Positions 8,819 to 17,467 of a stretch of 64,000 nt of DNA are shown here, piece by piece (within the stretch, counting starts at the first letter, position 1; the number at the start of each line of letters is the position of its first letter). The DNA is from Pedobacter nototheniae. GTDB lineage: Bacteria; Bacteroidota; Bacteroidia; Sphingobacteriales; Sphingobacteriaceae. The stretch covers positions 102,887 through 166,886 of the forward strand of contig NZ_RQRS01000007.1 in assembly GCF_004335085.1 (NCBI RefSeq), in the 5' to 3' direction. The position numbers were made by a program, and so were the translations under genes. A model generated the notes under the pieces. The model was not told the DNA's origin. It ran no database searches and worked only from the letters and a program-made list of their open reading frames with translations.

Positions 8819-9538
8819 TTATATTTTTTTCCCTTTAAGCACTCTAATTTCCGAACCTTCAGCAAGCATTACAGAATCTGGTTTAGTACTTGCCAAATAA
8901 CCAAATTCTTCTCCATAGTTAGTACCAAAATCAACATTTATAGTATATTCTTTAACGGGGTAAACTTCCCATCGTGGATGTTCTACACCATATTCTGATG
9001 TTTTATTTGTACCAACTTTGGTGTAACCCCAATAATGTTCAGTTATAAATTCTTCTTCGCTATCGATTGCAATTGTTTCTTTTGTTGAAGATGTTATTAC
9101 AGAAAACTTATTCCAGTCTTTATTTTTCCACTGATATTCTACCTCCAGCTGGTCTTTTTGCTCAATCCACATATGTTTCATTGGCAAAGTTTGATAATTT
9201 TCTTTATAAATGGTATTGGCAATGAATGTAATTGCAGGTTTGGGAACAATTTCTTTAATGAATACCACTCCACGTTTCCAAATACCATTTTCATTGTATT
9301 TTACATAAAAACGAAGATTAACTTCTTCAAAGGTAGTGTGAAATGGAATAGTCAATCCTTTAAGTCTAACGTCTACAAACATAAAACCTACGAGGCTCAC
9401 ATAATATTTTCCTTGCCAGCTATCCAGTTCTACATGTGGTGGCAAATATTTTAAAAGGATATTCTTATCTACAGCATAATTTGCCAAAGCAAGTTTTCGC
9501 CATTCAGCAGTTAAGAATACTCCCTTATTTATATTCAT
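8819..9538 (-). CDS. DUF2071 (YqjF-like) family protein
   Basis: This 239-residue soluble protein has the YqjF/DUF2071 pattern. Its N-terminal part reads FLTAEWRKLALANYAVDKNILLKYLPPHVELD, followed by YVSLVGFMFVDVRLKGLTIPFHTTFEEVNLRFYV. The family has an all-beta fold related to acetoacetate decarboxylase, but its biochemical role is not established. The ATG overlaps the kdsA stop by one base (TAATG), which implies translational coupling to kdsA. The C-terminus is intact at about the usual family length of 230-250 residues. Confidence 0.85.
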   Translation of the reverse strand: MNINKGVFLTAEWRKLALANYAVDKNILLKYLPPHVELDSWQGKYYVSLVGFMFVDVRLKGLTIPFHTTFEEVNLRFYVKYNENGIWKRGVVFIKEIVPKPAITFIANTIYKENYQTLPMKHMWIEQKDQLEVEYQWKNKDWNKFSVITSSTKETIAIDSEEEFITEHYWGYTKVGTNKTSEYGVEHPRWEVYPVKEYTINVDFGTNYGEEFGYLASTKPDSVMLAEGSEIRVLKGKKI

Positions 9539-10350
9539 TAAATAATTGCTTGTCTAATGCGAACCAATTTTACTAATGTATCTTCTAACAAATCCAGATG
9601 TAACATATTAGCCCCATCAGATTTTGCATTTGCAGGATCTGGATGCGTTTCAATAAATAAGCCATCCGCACCAACTGCAATAGCAGCTTTAGCGATTGTT
9701 AAAATCAACTCTGGTTTACCTCCAGTAACACCGCTACTTTGATTTGGCTGTTGTAAAGAATGTGTACAATCCATAACTACAGGTACACCAAAACTTTGCA
9801 TTTCAGGTAAACCACGGTAATCAACAATTAAATCCTGATAACCAAAAGTATTTCCTCTATCAGTTAAAATTACCTTGTTGTTACCTGCTTCAACGATTTT
9901 CTCAACAGCAAATTTCATCGAACCAGCAGAAAGAAACTGTCCTTTTTTTACATTAACAACTTTGCCAGTTTCTGCTGCTGCAATTAATAAATCAGTTTGG
10001 CGACATAAAAATGCAGGAATTTGAAGTACATCTACATAAGCAGCAGCCATTGCAGCCTCGCCACTTTCGTGAATATCTGTTACCGTTGGCACATTAAATT
10101 CGCGACCAACTTTCTCCAAAATCTTTAATGCTTTTTCATCACCAATCCCTGTAAAAGAGCTGCCTTTGCTTCTATTCGCTTTGCGGTAAGAACCTTTAAA
10201 TATGTAAGGAATTTTAAGTTTATCTGTTATAGAAATAATTTTTTCAGCAATGCGTAAAGCCATATCCTCACCTTCTATTGCGCATGGACCTGCCATTAAA
10301 AAAAAGTTTCCTGAATCTGTATTTTTTATATTATCTAAATAGTTAAGCAT
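9538..10350 (-). CDS. kdsA: 3-deoxy-8-phosphooctulonate synthase (KDO-8-phosphate synthase)
   Basis: KdsA condenses arabinose-5-phosphate with phosphoenolpyruvate to make KDO-8-phosphate for the lipopolysaccharide inner core. The 270-residue length is normal. Motifs seen are FLMAGPCAIEGEDMAL near the N-terminus, IFKGSYRKANRSKGSSFTG (substrate-binding lysines), VTDIHE, LQIPAFLCRQTDLL, DCTHSLQQPN, and ETHPDPANAKSDG near the end. It is the first gene of a minus-strand unit with the DUF2071 and lipoprotein genes. The arabinose-5-phosphate isomerase gene, which provides its substrate, lies about 2.4 kb away on the other side of recQ. Confidence 0.97.
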   Translation of the reverse strand: MLNYLDNIKNTDSGNFFLMAGPCAIEGEDMALRIAEKIISITDKLKIPYIFKGSYRKANRSKGSSFTGIGDEKALKILEKVGREFNVPTVTDIHESGEAAMAAAYVDVLQIPAFLCRQTDLLIAAAETGKVVNVKKGQFLSAGSMKFAVEKIVEAGNNKVILTDRGNTFGYQDLIVDYRGLPEMQSFGVPVVMDCTHSLQQPNQSSGVTGGKPELILTIAKAAIAVGADGLFIETHPDPANAKSDGANMLHLDLLEDTLVKLVRIRQAII

Positions 10351-10373
10351 GTATTGGGTATATGTAAAATGGA

Positions 10374-10411
10374 AGAGGGAAAATGAAAATTTTAATTAGC
10401 ATTTTCCCTCT
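10374..10411 (-). terminator. Terminator hairpin after recQ
   Basis: A perfect 12-bp stem AGAGGGAAAATG / CATTTTCCCTCT (10374-10385 and 10400-10411) lies just downstream of the recQ stop on the minus strand. The following bases are moderately T-rich. Confidence 0.6.
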
Positions 10412-10422
10412 TTAAATATGAT

Positions 10423-12612
10423 CTAGTTTCCTAATTCCGACATGAATTTAATGCGCATTAGCTGGATTTCTTCTCGAGTATAATCTGTTTCGCCTAATTC
10501 ATTCAAGGCTACATCAATCGAGTCATTTTCAGCAGCTCTGAAATAATCAAAAACTTCATCCTGCCTGTCATCATCAATTACTTCATCAATAAAATAATTA
10601 AGGTTTAATTTTGTTCCAGAATTAACGATGGATTCCACCTCTTTCAAAATCTCCTCGTAAGTAATGCCTTTTGAATCCGCAATATCCTCCAAACCAATTT
10701 GCCTATCGATATTTTGAATGATTGACACTTTCATTTGAGATTTATTAGCCTGTGTTTTGATAATTAGATCAATAGGGCGCTCAATGTCATTGTCTTCTAC
10801 GTATTTCTTAATCAGCTCAATAAATGGAGAACCAAACTTCATGGCTTTACCAGAACCTACGCCAGATATTTGGCGTAACTCTTCCATAGTTATTGGGTAA
10901 TGCGTACACATTTCCTCCAGTGAAGGATCTTGAAATACCACAAACGGAGGTACATTTTTTAATTTGGCTATTTTTTTACGCTGATCTTTAAGTAACTGTA
11001 AAAGTTGAGTATCTAGCGTACCAGTGCCCTGTTTTACATCATCATCGTCATCATCAATGCCAGATTCAATCGGCTCATTTAAGATAAATTTAAGACTGTA
11101 AGGATTATTTATAAACTCCCTACCTTGTTTGGTTAGCTTTAATAAACCGTAGTTGTCAATATCCTTAAAAAGGAAATTATTTAACACCGCTTGGCGAACA
11201 ATTGACTTCCACATCAGTTCTCCGTCTTCTTTACCTAAGCCAAATTCAGGTACTTTACTATGTTCGTAAGCAATTGTTTGGGCGGTTTCTAAGCCAAGAA
11301 AAACGTTCAGTAAGTGAGCATCATCAAACTTTTCTCCGGTTTTTTCAATAAACTTTAATAAGGTAGATAAGCTTTCTTCGGCATCGAACTGTTTTTTAGG
11401 CTTTTTACAGTTATCGCACATACAATTACAGCCTGTTTCATTAAAGTTTTCGCCAAAGTAATGCAAAATCTGTTTACGACGGCAAACGCCTGACTCTGCA
11501 TAATCAATTACTTCTTTTAATATTTGTGTACCAATTTCACGTTCAGCAACAGGTTTATCCTTCATAAACTTAGCTAGTTTATCTACATCTTTTTGCGCAT
11601 AAAATGCAATGCAAACACCCTCGCCACCATCACGACCAGCTCTACCAGTTTCCTGGTAATAACCCTCCATGCTCTTAGGCACATCATGATGGATCACAAA
11701 ACGTACGTCAGGTTTATCTATTCCCATACCAAAAGCAATTGTAGCCACAATTACCTCAGCATCTTCCATCAAAAACTTATCTTGTGTTTCTGCCCTAACT
11801 TTAGGATCCAAGCCTGCATGATATGGTAAAGCACTAATTCCGTTAAGGTTTAAAGCTTCGGCTACTTCCTCTACTTTTTTACGACTTAAGCAATAAATAA
11901 TACCAGACTTACCTGTATTTGACTTAATATATTTTATAATTTCCTTAGTAATATCACGCTTGGGGCGGATTTCATAAAATAAGTTTGGACGGTTAAATGA
12001 TGATTTAAACAACGTAGCCTCGGTCATTCCAAGGTTTTTAACAATATCTTGCTGAACTTTTGGAGTTGCAGTAGCAGTTAAAGCAATTATTGGGATGTTA
12101 TTACCCAAACCACTGATTACTTGCCTAATTTTACGATACTCAGGTCTGAAATCATGGCCCCACTCCGAAATACAATGTGCCTCATCAACGGCAACAAAAG
12201 AAATTTTAATCAAATTTAAAAAATCAATGTTGTCTTGTTTAGCCAGCGATTCTGGTGCTACATATAACAATTTTGTTTGACCGCTCAATAGATCGGTTTT
12301 TACCTGAGTAATTTCAGATTTGTTTAGGGATGAATTTAGAAAATGAGCAATGCTGTCATTACCCCCAAATGCCCTTAATTGGTCCACCTGGTTTTTCATT
12401 AATGCAATAAGTGGCGAAATAACAATTGCTGTTCCTTCGCTCATTAAAGCAGGTAATTGGTAGCAAATAGACTTCCCCCCACCTGTTGGCATAATAACAA
12501 ATGTATTATTGCCTTCTAAAATATTTGTAATGATCGACTCCTGATCACCTTTGAAATTATCAAACCCAAAGAAATTTTGTAGGTTATCAAATAACGACTT
12601 TTTCACGTCCAT
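10423..12612 (-). CDS. recQ: ATP-dependent DNA helicase RecQ
   Basis: This 3'-5' helicase acts in recombination and stalled-fork repair. It carries Walker A MPTGGGKSICYQ, the DEAH box VDEAHCISEWGHDFRPEY, motif III TATATP, and motif VI (QETGRAGRDG). Next come the zinc-binding cysteines (GVCRRKQILHYFG, then CNCMCDNCKKP), a winged-helix region and an HRDC-like domain (FQDPSLEEMCTHYPITMEEL). A further 100 or so residues form a C-terminal extension. The frame is open to an ATG at 12651, but 12612 (MDVKKSLFDNLQNFFGFDNFKGDQE) matches the usual N-terminus and gives 729 residues. It is divergent from the kdsD-like gene. A terminator hairpin follows it. Confidence 0.96.
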   Translation of the reverse strand: MDVKKSLFDNLQNFFGFDNFKGDQESIITNILEGNNTFVIMPTGGGKSICYQLPALMSEGTAIVISPLIALMKNQVDQLRAFGGNDSIAHFLNSSLNKSEITQVKTDLLSGQTKLLYVAPESLAKQDNIDFLNLIKISFVAVDEAHCISEWGHDFRPEYRKIRQVISGLGNNIPIIALTATATPKVQQDIVKNLGMTEATLFKSSFNRPNLFYEIRPKRDITKEIIKYIKSNTGKSGIIYCLSRKKVEEVAEALNLNGISALPYHAGLDPKVRAETQDKFLMEDAEVIVATIAFGMGIDKPDVRFVIHHDVPKSMEGYYQETGRAGRDGGEGVCIAFYAQKDVDKLAKFMKDKPVAEREIGTQILKEVIDYAESGVCRRKQILHYFGENFNETGCNCMCDNCKKPKKQFDAEESLSTLLKFIEKTGEKFDDAHLLNVFLGLETAQTIAYEHSKVPEFGLGKEDGELMWKSIVRQAVLNNFLFKDIDNYGLLKLTKQGREFINNPYSLKFILNEPIESGIDDDDDDVKQGTGTLDTQLLQLLKDQRKKIAKLKNVPPFVVFQDPSLEEMCTHYPITMEELRQISGVGSGKAMKFGSPFIELIKKYVEDNDIERPIDLIIKTQANKSQMKVSIIQNIDRQIGLEDIADSKGITYEEILKEVESIVNSGTKLNLNYFIDEVIDDDRQDEVFDYFRAAENDSIDVALNELGETDYTREEIQLMRIKFMSELGN

Positions 12613-12703
12613 TTTGTGTAATAAAATATGCGATGCTATTTTTGTATCCAAAATAACATAATTTTACAAGAATTTCAAGTATTAACCGACAATTTTTTTC
12701 TCT

Positions 12704-13672
12704 TTGAAAAGTAAAAAATCAATAACTCAATCAGCTGTAGACACATTAGCGTTGGAAGCTGCTGCAATTTTAAATGTTGCCAATAATATTAATGCCGATT
12801 TTGAAAAGGTAGTTTTAAATATTTTAAACTGCAATGGTCGTGTAATTGTTACCGGAATTGGTAAAAGCGCTATTATTGCTCAAAAAATAGTGGCTACATT
12901 TAACTCAACAGGAACGCCAGCAATTTTTATGCATGCAGCAGATGCCATTCATGGTGATTTAGGTATGATCCAGCAAAACGATATTGTAATTTGCCTATCT
13001 AAAAGTGGAAATACGCCTGAGATAAAAGTCTTGATTCCGTTACTAAAAACTTCCGGTAATATTTTAATTGGAATGGTTGGTGAGTTAAATTCTTATTTAG
13101 CGCAACATGCTGATTTAATTCTGAATACCTCTGTAGAAAAAGAAGCATGTCCTCATAATCTTGCTCCAACAACCAGTACAACAGCTCAATTGGCTATGGG
13201 CGATGCGCTAGCTATTTGTTTACTAGAATGCAGAGATTTTAATGAAGCTGATTTCGCAAAATATCATCCTGGAGGAGCTCTTGGAAAAAAATTATACTTA
13301 AAGACTGGAGATTTAGCATTATCAAATGAAAAGCCACATATAAAGCGCTCAGCATCAGTTAAAGAGGTTTTAATTGAAATTAGTAAAAACCGTTTAGGTG
13401 CTGTTGCTGTTATTGATGATGAAAACCAAATATTGGGCGTAATTACGGATGGCGATATCAGAAGAATGCTTGAAAACAATACCAATATCGATAATTTAAA
13501 GGCAGAAGACATTATGGGTAGAAACCCAAAAAGCATTCAATTTGATGCTTTGGCTGTTGAAGCACTTGAAATAATCAGACAAAATAACATCACTCAATTG
13601 TTGGTTTTACAACAAAATACTTACTTTGGCATTATTCACTTACACGATCTTTTAAAAGAAGGAATTGTGTAG
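12704..13672 (+). CDS. kdsD: Arabinose-5-phosphate isomerase, KpsF/GutQ family
   Basis: The enzyme isomerises ribulose-5-phosphate to arabinose-5-phosphate, the first dedicated step of KDO synthesis. The 322-residue protein has an N-terminal SIS domain (about 30-170) with VTGIGKSAIIAQKI and CLSKSGNTPEIK. A glycine-rich HPGGALGKKLY link leads to two CBS domains (about 195-322), one with VITDGDIRRML. The start appears to be TTG at 12704: an in-frame stop lies at 12683 and no ATG is available before the SIS core. TTG starts usually translate less efficiently. The nucleotidyltransferase gene follows after 14 bases, so the two are probably co-transcribed. Confidence 0.93.
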   Translation: MKSKKSITQSAVDTLALEAAAILNVANNINADFEKVVLNILNCNGRVIVTGIGKSAIIAQKIVATFNSTGTPAIFMHAADAIHGDLGMIQQNDIVICLSKSGNTPEIKVLIPLLKTSGNILIGMVGELNSYLAQHADLILNTSVEKEACPHNLAPTTSTTAQLAMGDALAICLLECRDFNEADFAKYHPGGALGKKLYLKTGDLALSNEKPHIKRSASVKEVLIEISKNRLGAVAVIDDENQILGVITDGDIRRMLENNTNIDNLKAEDIMGRNPKSIQFDALAVEALEIIRQNNITQLLVLQQNTYFGIIHLHDLLKEGIV

Positions 13673-13686
13673 TTTCAAATTATAAA

Positions 13687-14778
13687 ATGAATAAAGATTT
13701 TTATGCATTAATTATGGCTGGTGGCGTTGGAAGCCGCTTTTGGCCTGTGAGCAAAACAGAGTTTCCTAAACAATTTATAGACTTTTTCGGTGTTGGAAAA
13801 ACTTTAATTCAAAGCACTTACGATCGATTTCTAAAAATATGTCCTCCTGAAAATATTTTTATTGTAACCAATGAAATTTATACTGATTTAATAAAGGAGC
13901 AATTGCCTCAACTGAGTGAAAACCAAATTTTAGCTGAGCCACTTTTACGTAATACTGCTCCTTGCATTGCCTACGGATCACTAAAAATTGCTGAACTTAA
14001 TCCTAATGCAACTATTGTTGTAGCTCCATCAGATCATACCATTGCAAATTTAGATGATTTTTACACGTCTATAAATCAATCATTGGATGCCGCTTCTAAA
14101 AACGATTGTTTAATCACCTTAGGAATTATGCCCAATCGCCCAGATACAGGCTATGGCTATATTCAGCACACAGATCATGTTTTGGTTACAGATCCAAGTT
14201 TACATAAGGTTAAAACATTTACTGAAAAGCCAAATTTAGAACTGGCAAAATCATTTATTCAAAGTGGCGACTTTTTATGGAATGCGGGCATTTTTATCTG
14301 GTCGGCAAAATCTATTTTAAATGCCTTCGAAAAGCATCTGCCAGATATGTATGAAATTTTTAATCTTGGCCGCTCAGAAATGAATACCGAAAGAGAAAAG
14401 GCTTTTATTAATAATGCATATTTACAATGCACGAACATTTCCATTGATTTTGGGATTATGGAAAAGGCAGAGAATGTTTACGTTCTTCCTTCCAATTTTG
14501 GTTGGTCTGATTTAGGTACCTGGGCATCTATTTATGAAATGGCCGAAAAAGATTACGTTGGTAATGCGGTAATTCCGGCTGAACAGGTTATCATGTTTGA
14601 TTCTTCAAATTGCATGATTAATGTACCAAAGGATAAACTTGTTATTTTACAAGGTTTGCACGATTACATTGTAGTTGAAAATAACAACATACTGATGATT
14701 TGTCCTAGAGATGAAGAGCAAAAAGTTAAGGAAATTGTAGCTGAGGTTAAATCCAGATTTGGAAATAAGTTTATATAA
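13687..14778 (+). CDS. Mannose-1-phosphate guanylyltransferase
   Basis: This enzyme makes GDP-mannose from mannose-1-phosphate and GTP, supplying mannose, fucose or rhamnose-type sugars for surface glycans. The 363-residue protein has the nucleotidyltransferase signature MAGGVGSRFWPVSKTEFPKQF at residues 10-30, then VAPSDHTI, RPDTGYGYI, FTEKPN and WNAGIFIW. It is the short monofunctional form without the C-terminal isomerase cupin of bifunctional ManC. It follows the kdsD-like gene by 14 bases, so lipopolysaccharide sugar synthesis is the likely context. A strong bidirectional terminator separates it from rlmB. Confidence 0.93.
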   Translation: MNKDFYALIMAGGVGSRFWPVSKTEFPKQFIDFFGVGKTLIQSTYDRFLKICPPENIFIVTNEIYTDLIKEQLPQLSENQILAEPLLRNTAPCIAYGSLKIAELNPNATIVVAPSDHTIANLDDFYTSINQSLDAASKNDCLITLGIMPNRPDTGYGYIQHTDHVLVTDPSLHKVKTFTEKPNLELAKSFIQSGDFLWNAGIFIWSAKSILNAFEKHLPDMYEIFNLGRSEMNTEREKAFINNAYLQCTNISIDFGIMEKAENVYVLPSNFGWSDLGTWASIYEMAEKDYVGNAVIPAEQVIMFDSSNCMINVPKDKLVILQGLHDYIVVENNNILMICPRDEEQKVKEIVAEVKSRFGNKFI

Positions 14779-14795
14779 ACAACAAAAGATATAAG

Positions 14796-14850
14796 AAAAG
14801 GGAGATAGAAAATTAGGCAATTTGCTTATTTCTATCTCCCTTTTCCTTTT
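14796..14850. terminator. Bidirectional terminator between the guanylyltransferase gene and rlmB
   Basis: A perfect 16-bp stem (14796-14811 and 14829-14844, core GGGAGATAG / CTATCTCCC) is flanked by A-rich and T-rich sides. It lies between two convergent genes and can serve both. Confidence 0.85.
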
Positions 14851-14862
14851 TAAGCTTTAAAA

Positions 14863-15630
14863 TTATACTGTTCTCTGTCTCACAGCTTCGTACAATATTA
14901 CACCAGCAGCAACAGAAACATTTAATGATTCTATTTTCCCAGCCATTGGAATTTTTGCTAAATGATCTGCCACACGCAAAAGTTCATTAGAAATACCTTC
15001 ATCTTCTGATCCCATTACAATTGCGGTTGGCATAGTGTAATCAGGAGCATAAATATAATCGTTCGTTTTTTCAGTACAAGCTACAATCTGCAAGCCACTT
15101 TCTTGCAAAAACAAACAGGTTTTGTGCAAGTTAGAATGGCGGCAAATTGGAATACTGAATAAGGCACCAGCCGAAGTTTTAATAGCATCGGCATTAATTT
15201 GAGCAGCATTTTTTAATGGAACAACAATGGCATGTACGCCAACGCATGCCGCAGTACGGGCAATTGCCCCCATGTTACGAACATCGGTTACGCTATCCAA
15301 AACCAAAATTAAAGGCACCTCTCCTTTTTCGAAAACAGCAGGAATAATATCTTCAATATTTTGATAAGTAATTGGAGAAATTACTGCAATAACACCTTGA
15401 TGGTTTTTCTGCGTCATTCGGTTCAATTTTTCAATAGGAACAGAATTTAATGGAATTAAAGTGCCTGTTAAAAGTGTTTTTAATTCTAAAAATAGACCGC
15501 CAGACAAGCCGCGTTGCAAATAAATTGTTTCAATATCTCTTCCAGCTTTAATAGCTTCAATCACTGCTCTTATCCCAAAAACAAATTCATTATTCTCTTT
15601 TACGCGTTGCGGTTTTCTAAAATTATCCAT
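14863..15630 (-). CDS. rlmB: 23S rRNA 2'-O-ribose methyltransferase of the SpoU family (RlmB)
   Basis: RlmB methylates the ribose of G2251 in 23S rRNA (E. coli numbering) using S-adenosylmethionine. The 255-residue protein has an N-terminal substrate-binding domain (VFGIRAVIEAIKAGRDIETI) and the C-terminal SPOUT knot with its three motifs: LDSVTDVRNMGAIARTA, VMGSEDEGIS and PMAGKIESLNVSVAAGVILYE. Lengths and motifs are typical. The gene has its own TAnnTTTG promoter and is convergent with the guanylyltransferase gene. A related SpoU enzyme acting on another rRNA position cannot be fully excluded. Confidence 0.92.
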   Translation of the reverse strand: MDNFRKPQRVKENNEFVFGIRAVIEAIKAGRDIETIYLQRGLSGGLFLELKTLLTGTLIPLNSVPIEKLNRMTQKNHQGVIAVISPITYQNIEDIIPAVFEKGEVPLILVLDSVTDVRNMGAIARTAACVGVHAIVVPLKNAAQINADAIKTSAGALFSIPICRHSNLHKTCLFLQESGLQIVACTEKTNDYIYAPDYTMPTAIVMGSEDEGISNELLRVADHLAKIPMAGKIESLNVSVAAGVILYEAVRQRTV

Positions 15631-15647
15631 GTTTAAAAATTGTTATA

Positions 15648-15655
15648 CAAAAGTA
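15648..15655 (-). promoter_or_regulatory. TAnnTTTG -7 element of rlmB
   Basis: On the minus strand TACTTTTG matches the -7 consensus exactly, 17 bases upstream of the rlmB ATG. Confidence 0.5.
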
Positions 15656-15818
15656 AAGCAAATAATTGTTTTGCCTTGTATCAATCTCCTCCTTATTAAC
15701 ATTTAATTGTGTAGAAATTTTTAAAAGCTTCAAAATGCATGAAAAATTAATCCATTTAGGCATCAATTTGTTAACAAAGAAGTAGAAACTAATTAAAACA
15801 AAACGGGCAAAATTTAGC

Positions 15819-15826
15819 TACTTTTG
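15819..15826 (+). promoter_or_regulatory. TAnnTTTG -7 element of dnaB
   Basis: TACTTTTG is an exact match and ends only 4 bases before the dnaB ATG at 15831. If used, the dnaB mRNA would start at or next to the AUG. No obvious -33 partner is seen. Confidence 0.5.
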
Positions 15827-15830
15827 TGGT

Positions 15831-17387
15831 ATGGATAACGAACAAGGCGGAAAGAATAGCATGACTGCCCGAAAGAGCAGACTTAGCAATACAATTAGTT
15901 CACAAGGTAAAATACCACCGCAAGCGCTTGATTTAGAAGAGGCTGTACTTGGTGCTTTAATGCTTGAAAAAGATGCTTTATCTGCCGTAATTGATGTTTT
16001 AAAGCCAGAAGTTTTTTACAATGCGGCCCATCAAAAGATTTTTGAAGCCATCCATATTTTATTCGAAAAATCAAGACCGGTTGATATTTTAACTGTTACT
16101 GCTGAGCTACGTACCCTCGGTTCATTAGAAATGGTTGGCGGTGCATATTACATCACCAATTTAACAAACAGAGTAGCATCAGCAGCAAACATTGAATTTC
16201 ACGCTCGTATTATTTCACAAAAATATATTCAACGTGAATTAATCCGGATTTCAACAGAAATTATAACCAACGCCTACGAAGATACTACCGATATTTTCGA
16301 TTTGCTCGATCAGGCTGAAAAAGGACTTTTTGAAATTGCTCAAAATAACCTTCGCCGTGATACGCAAAAAATGGACGATATTATTAAACAGTCGTTAGCA
16401 ACTTTAGAAGAATTAAGAACTAAAACTGACGGTTTAACTGGTGTGCCTACAGGCTTTACCGGTTTGGATAGAATTACAGGAGGTTGGCAGAAACAAGATT
16501 TAGTAATTATTGCTGCACGACCAGCGATGGGAAAAACGGCATTCGTTTTAACCTGTGCCCGAAATGCGGCTGTAGATTTTCACAAACCTTGCGTAGTTTT
16601 CTCCCTGGAGATGTCGTCAGTTCAATTGGTAAATCGTCTTATTTCGGGAGAAGCTGAAATTGAACAGGAAAAAATCAGGAAAGGAAATTTACAGGAATGG
16701 GAATGGCAACAATTACACAGTAAAATTGGAAGATTAACTGAAGCTCCATTATTAATTGATGATACCCCAGCACTTAATATTTTTGAATTTAGAGCAAAAT
16801 GCCGTCGTTTAAAGGCACAATACGATATTCAAATGGTTATTGTCGATTACTTGCAGTTGATGCATGGTAAAGGCGAAGGTAAAGGTGGCGGTAACCGTGA
16901 GCAGGAAATTGGTAGTATTTCAAGGGCACTTAAATCTGTAGCCAAAGAGCTTGATATTCCTGTTCTTGCATTATCACAGTTAAGTCGTGCGGTAGAAAGT
17001 AGACCAGGTTTACAAGGTAAAAGACCAATGCTATCCGATTTACGTGAATCGGGTTCCATTGAGCAGGATGCGGATATGGTATTGTTCTTATATCGTCCTG
17101 AATATTATGGTATTACCGAGGATGAACAAGGGCGATCTCAGGCGGGTATTGGAGAAGTTATTATTGCAAAACACCGTAACGGTGAAACCGGAATTGTACC
17201 ACTTAAATTCGTTGGTAAGTTTGTTAAATTCCAAGATTTAGAAGAAGATTTTAGCCCACCAAATTCTTTTGCAGCTGATAGTCCTTCTTCAGGAATGTAT
17301 CCTTCACAAGATTTTGAAAAACAGAGCAATGTAATTATAAGACCATCAAAAATGGATGATTATAATGATGATGATCCTCCGTTTTAA
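15831..17387 (+). CDS. dnaB: Replicative DNA helicase
   Basis: DnaB is the hexameric 5'-3' helicase of the replication fork. The 518-residue protein has the N-terminal domain (PPQALDLEEAVLGALMLEKDAL, about residues 25-130) and a RecA-like domain with Walker A ARPAMGKTAFVL, a sensor region (VFSLEMSSVQLVNRL), Walker B IVDYLQLMHGKG, and LSRAVESRPG plus DLRESGSIEQDADMVLFLYR. The C-terminus is unusually acidic and ends MDDYNDDDPPF, similar to the tip of single-stranded DNA-binding proteins. An alternative start at Met11 (MTARKSRLSN) is possible. A strong terminator follows. Confidence 0.97.
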   Translation: MDNEQGGKNSMTARKSRLSNTISSQGKIPPQALDLEEAVLGALMLEKDALSAVIDVLKPEVFYNAAHQKIFEAIHILFEKSRPVDILTVTAELRTLGSLEMVGGAYYITNLTNRVASAANIEFHARIISQKYIQRELIRISTEIITNAYEDTTDIFDLLDQAEKGLFEIAQNNLRRDTQKMDDIIKQSLATLEELRTKTDGLTGVPTGFTGLDRITGGWQKQDLVIIAARPAMGKTAFVLTCARNAAVDFHKPCVVFSLEMSSVQLVNRLISGEAEIEQEKIRKGNLQEWEWQQLHSKIGRLTEAPLLIDDTPALNIFEFRAKCRRLKAQYDIQMVIVDYLQLMHGKGEGKGGGNREQEIGSISRALKSVAKELDIPVLALSQLSRAVESRPGLQGKRPMLSDLRESGSIEQDADMVLFLYRPEYYGITEDEQGRSQAGIGEVIIAKHRNGETGIVPLKFVGKFVKFQDLEEDFSPPNSFAADSPSSGMYPSQDFEKQSNVIIRPSKMDDYNDDDPPF

Positions 17388-17405
17388 TTTAAAATATTAA
17401 GCCAT

Positions 17406-17445
17406 AAAAAAGCCAGCAACGATAAAATTGCTGGCTTTTTGTTTA
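17406..17445. terminator. Terminator after dnaB
   Basis: A perfect 13-bp stem AAAAAGCCAGCAA / TTGCTGGCTTTTT (17407-17419 and 17428-17440) has A-rich and T-rich flanks. It lies between dnaB and a convergent barrel protein gene and can work for both strands. Confidence 0.85.
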
Positions 17446-17467
17446 ATATCTTTTGTTTAAATACCTT

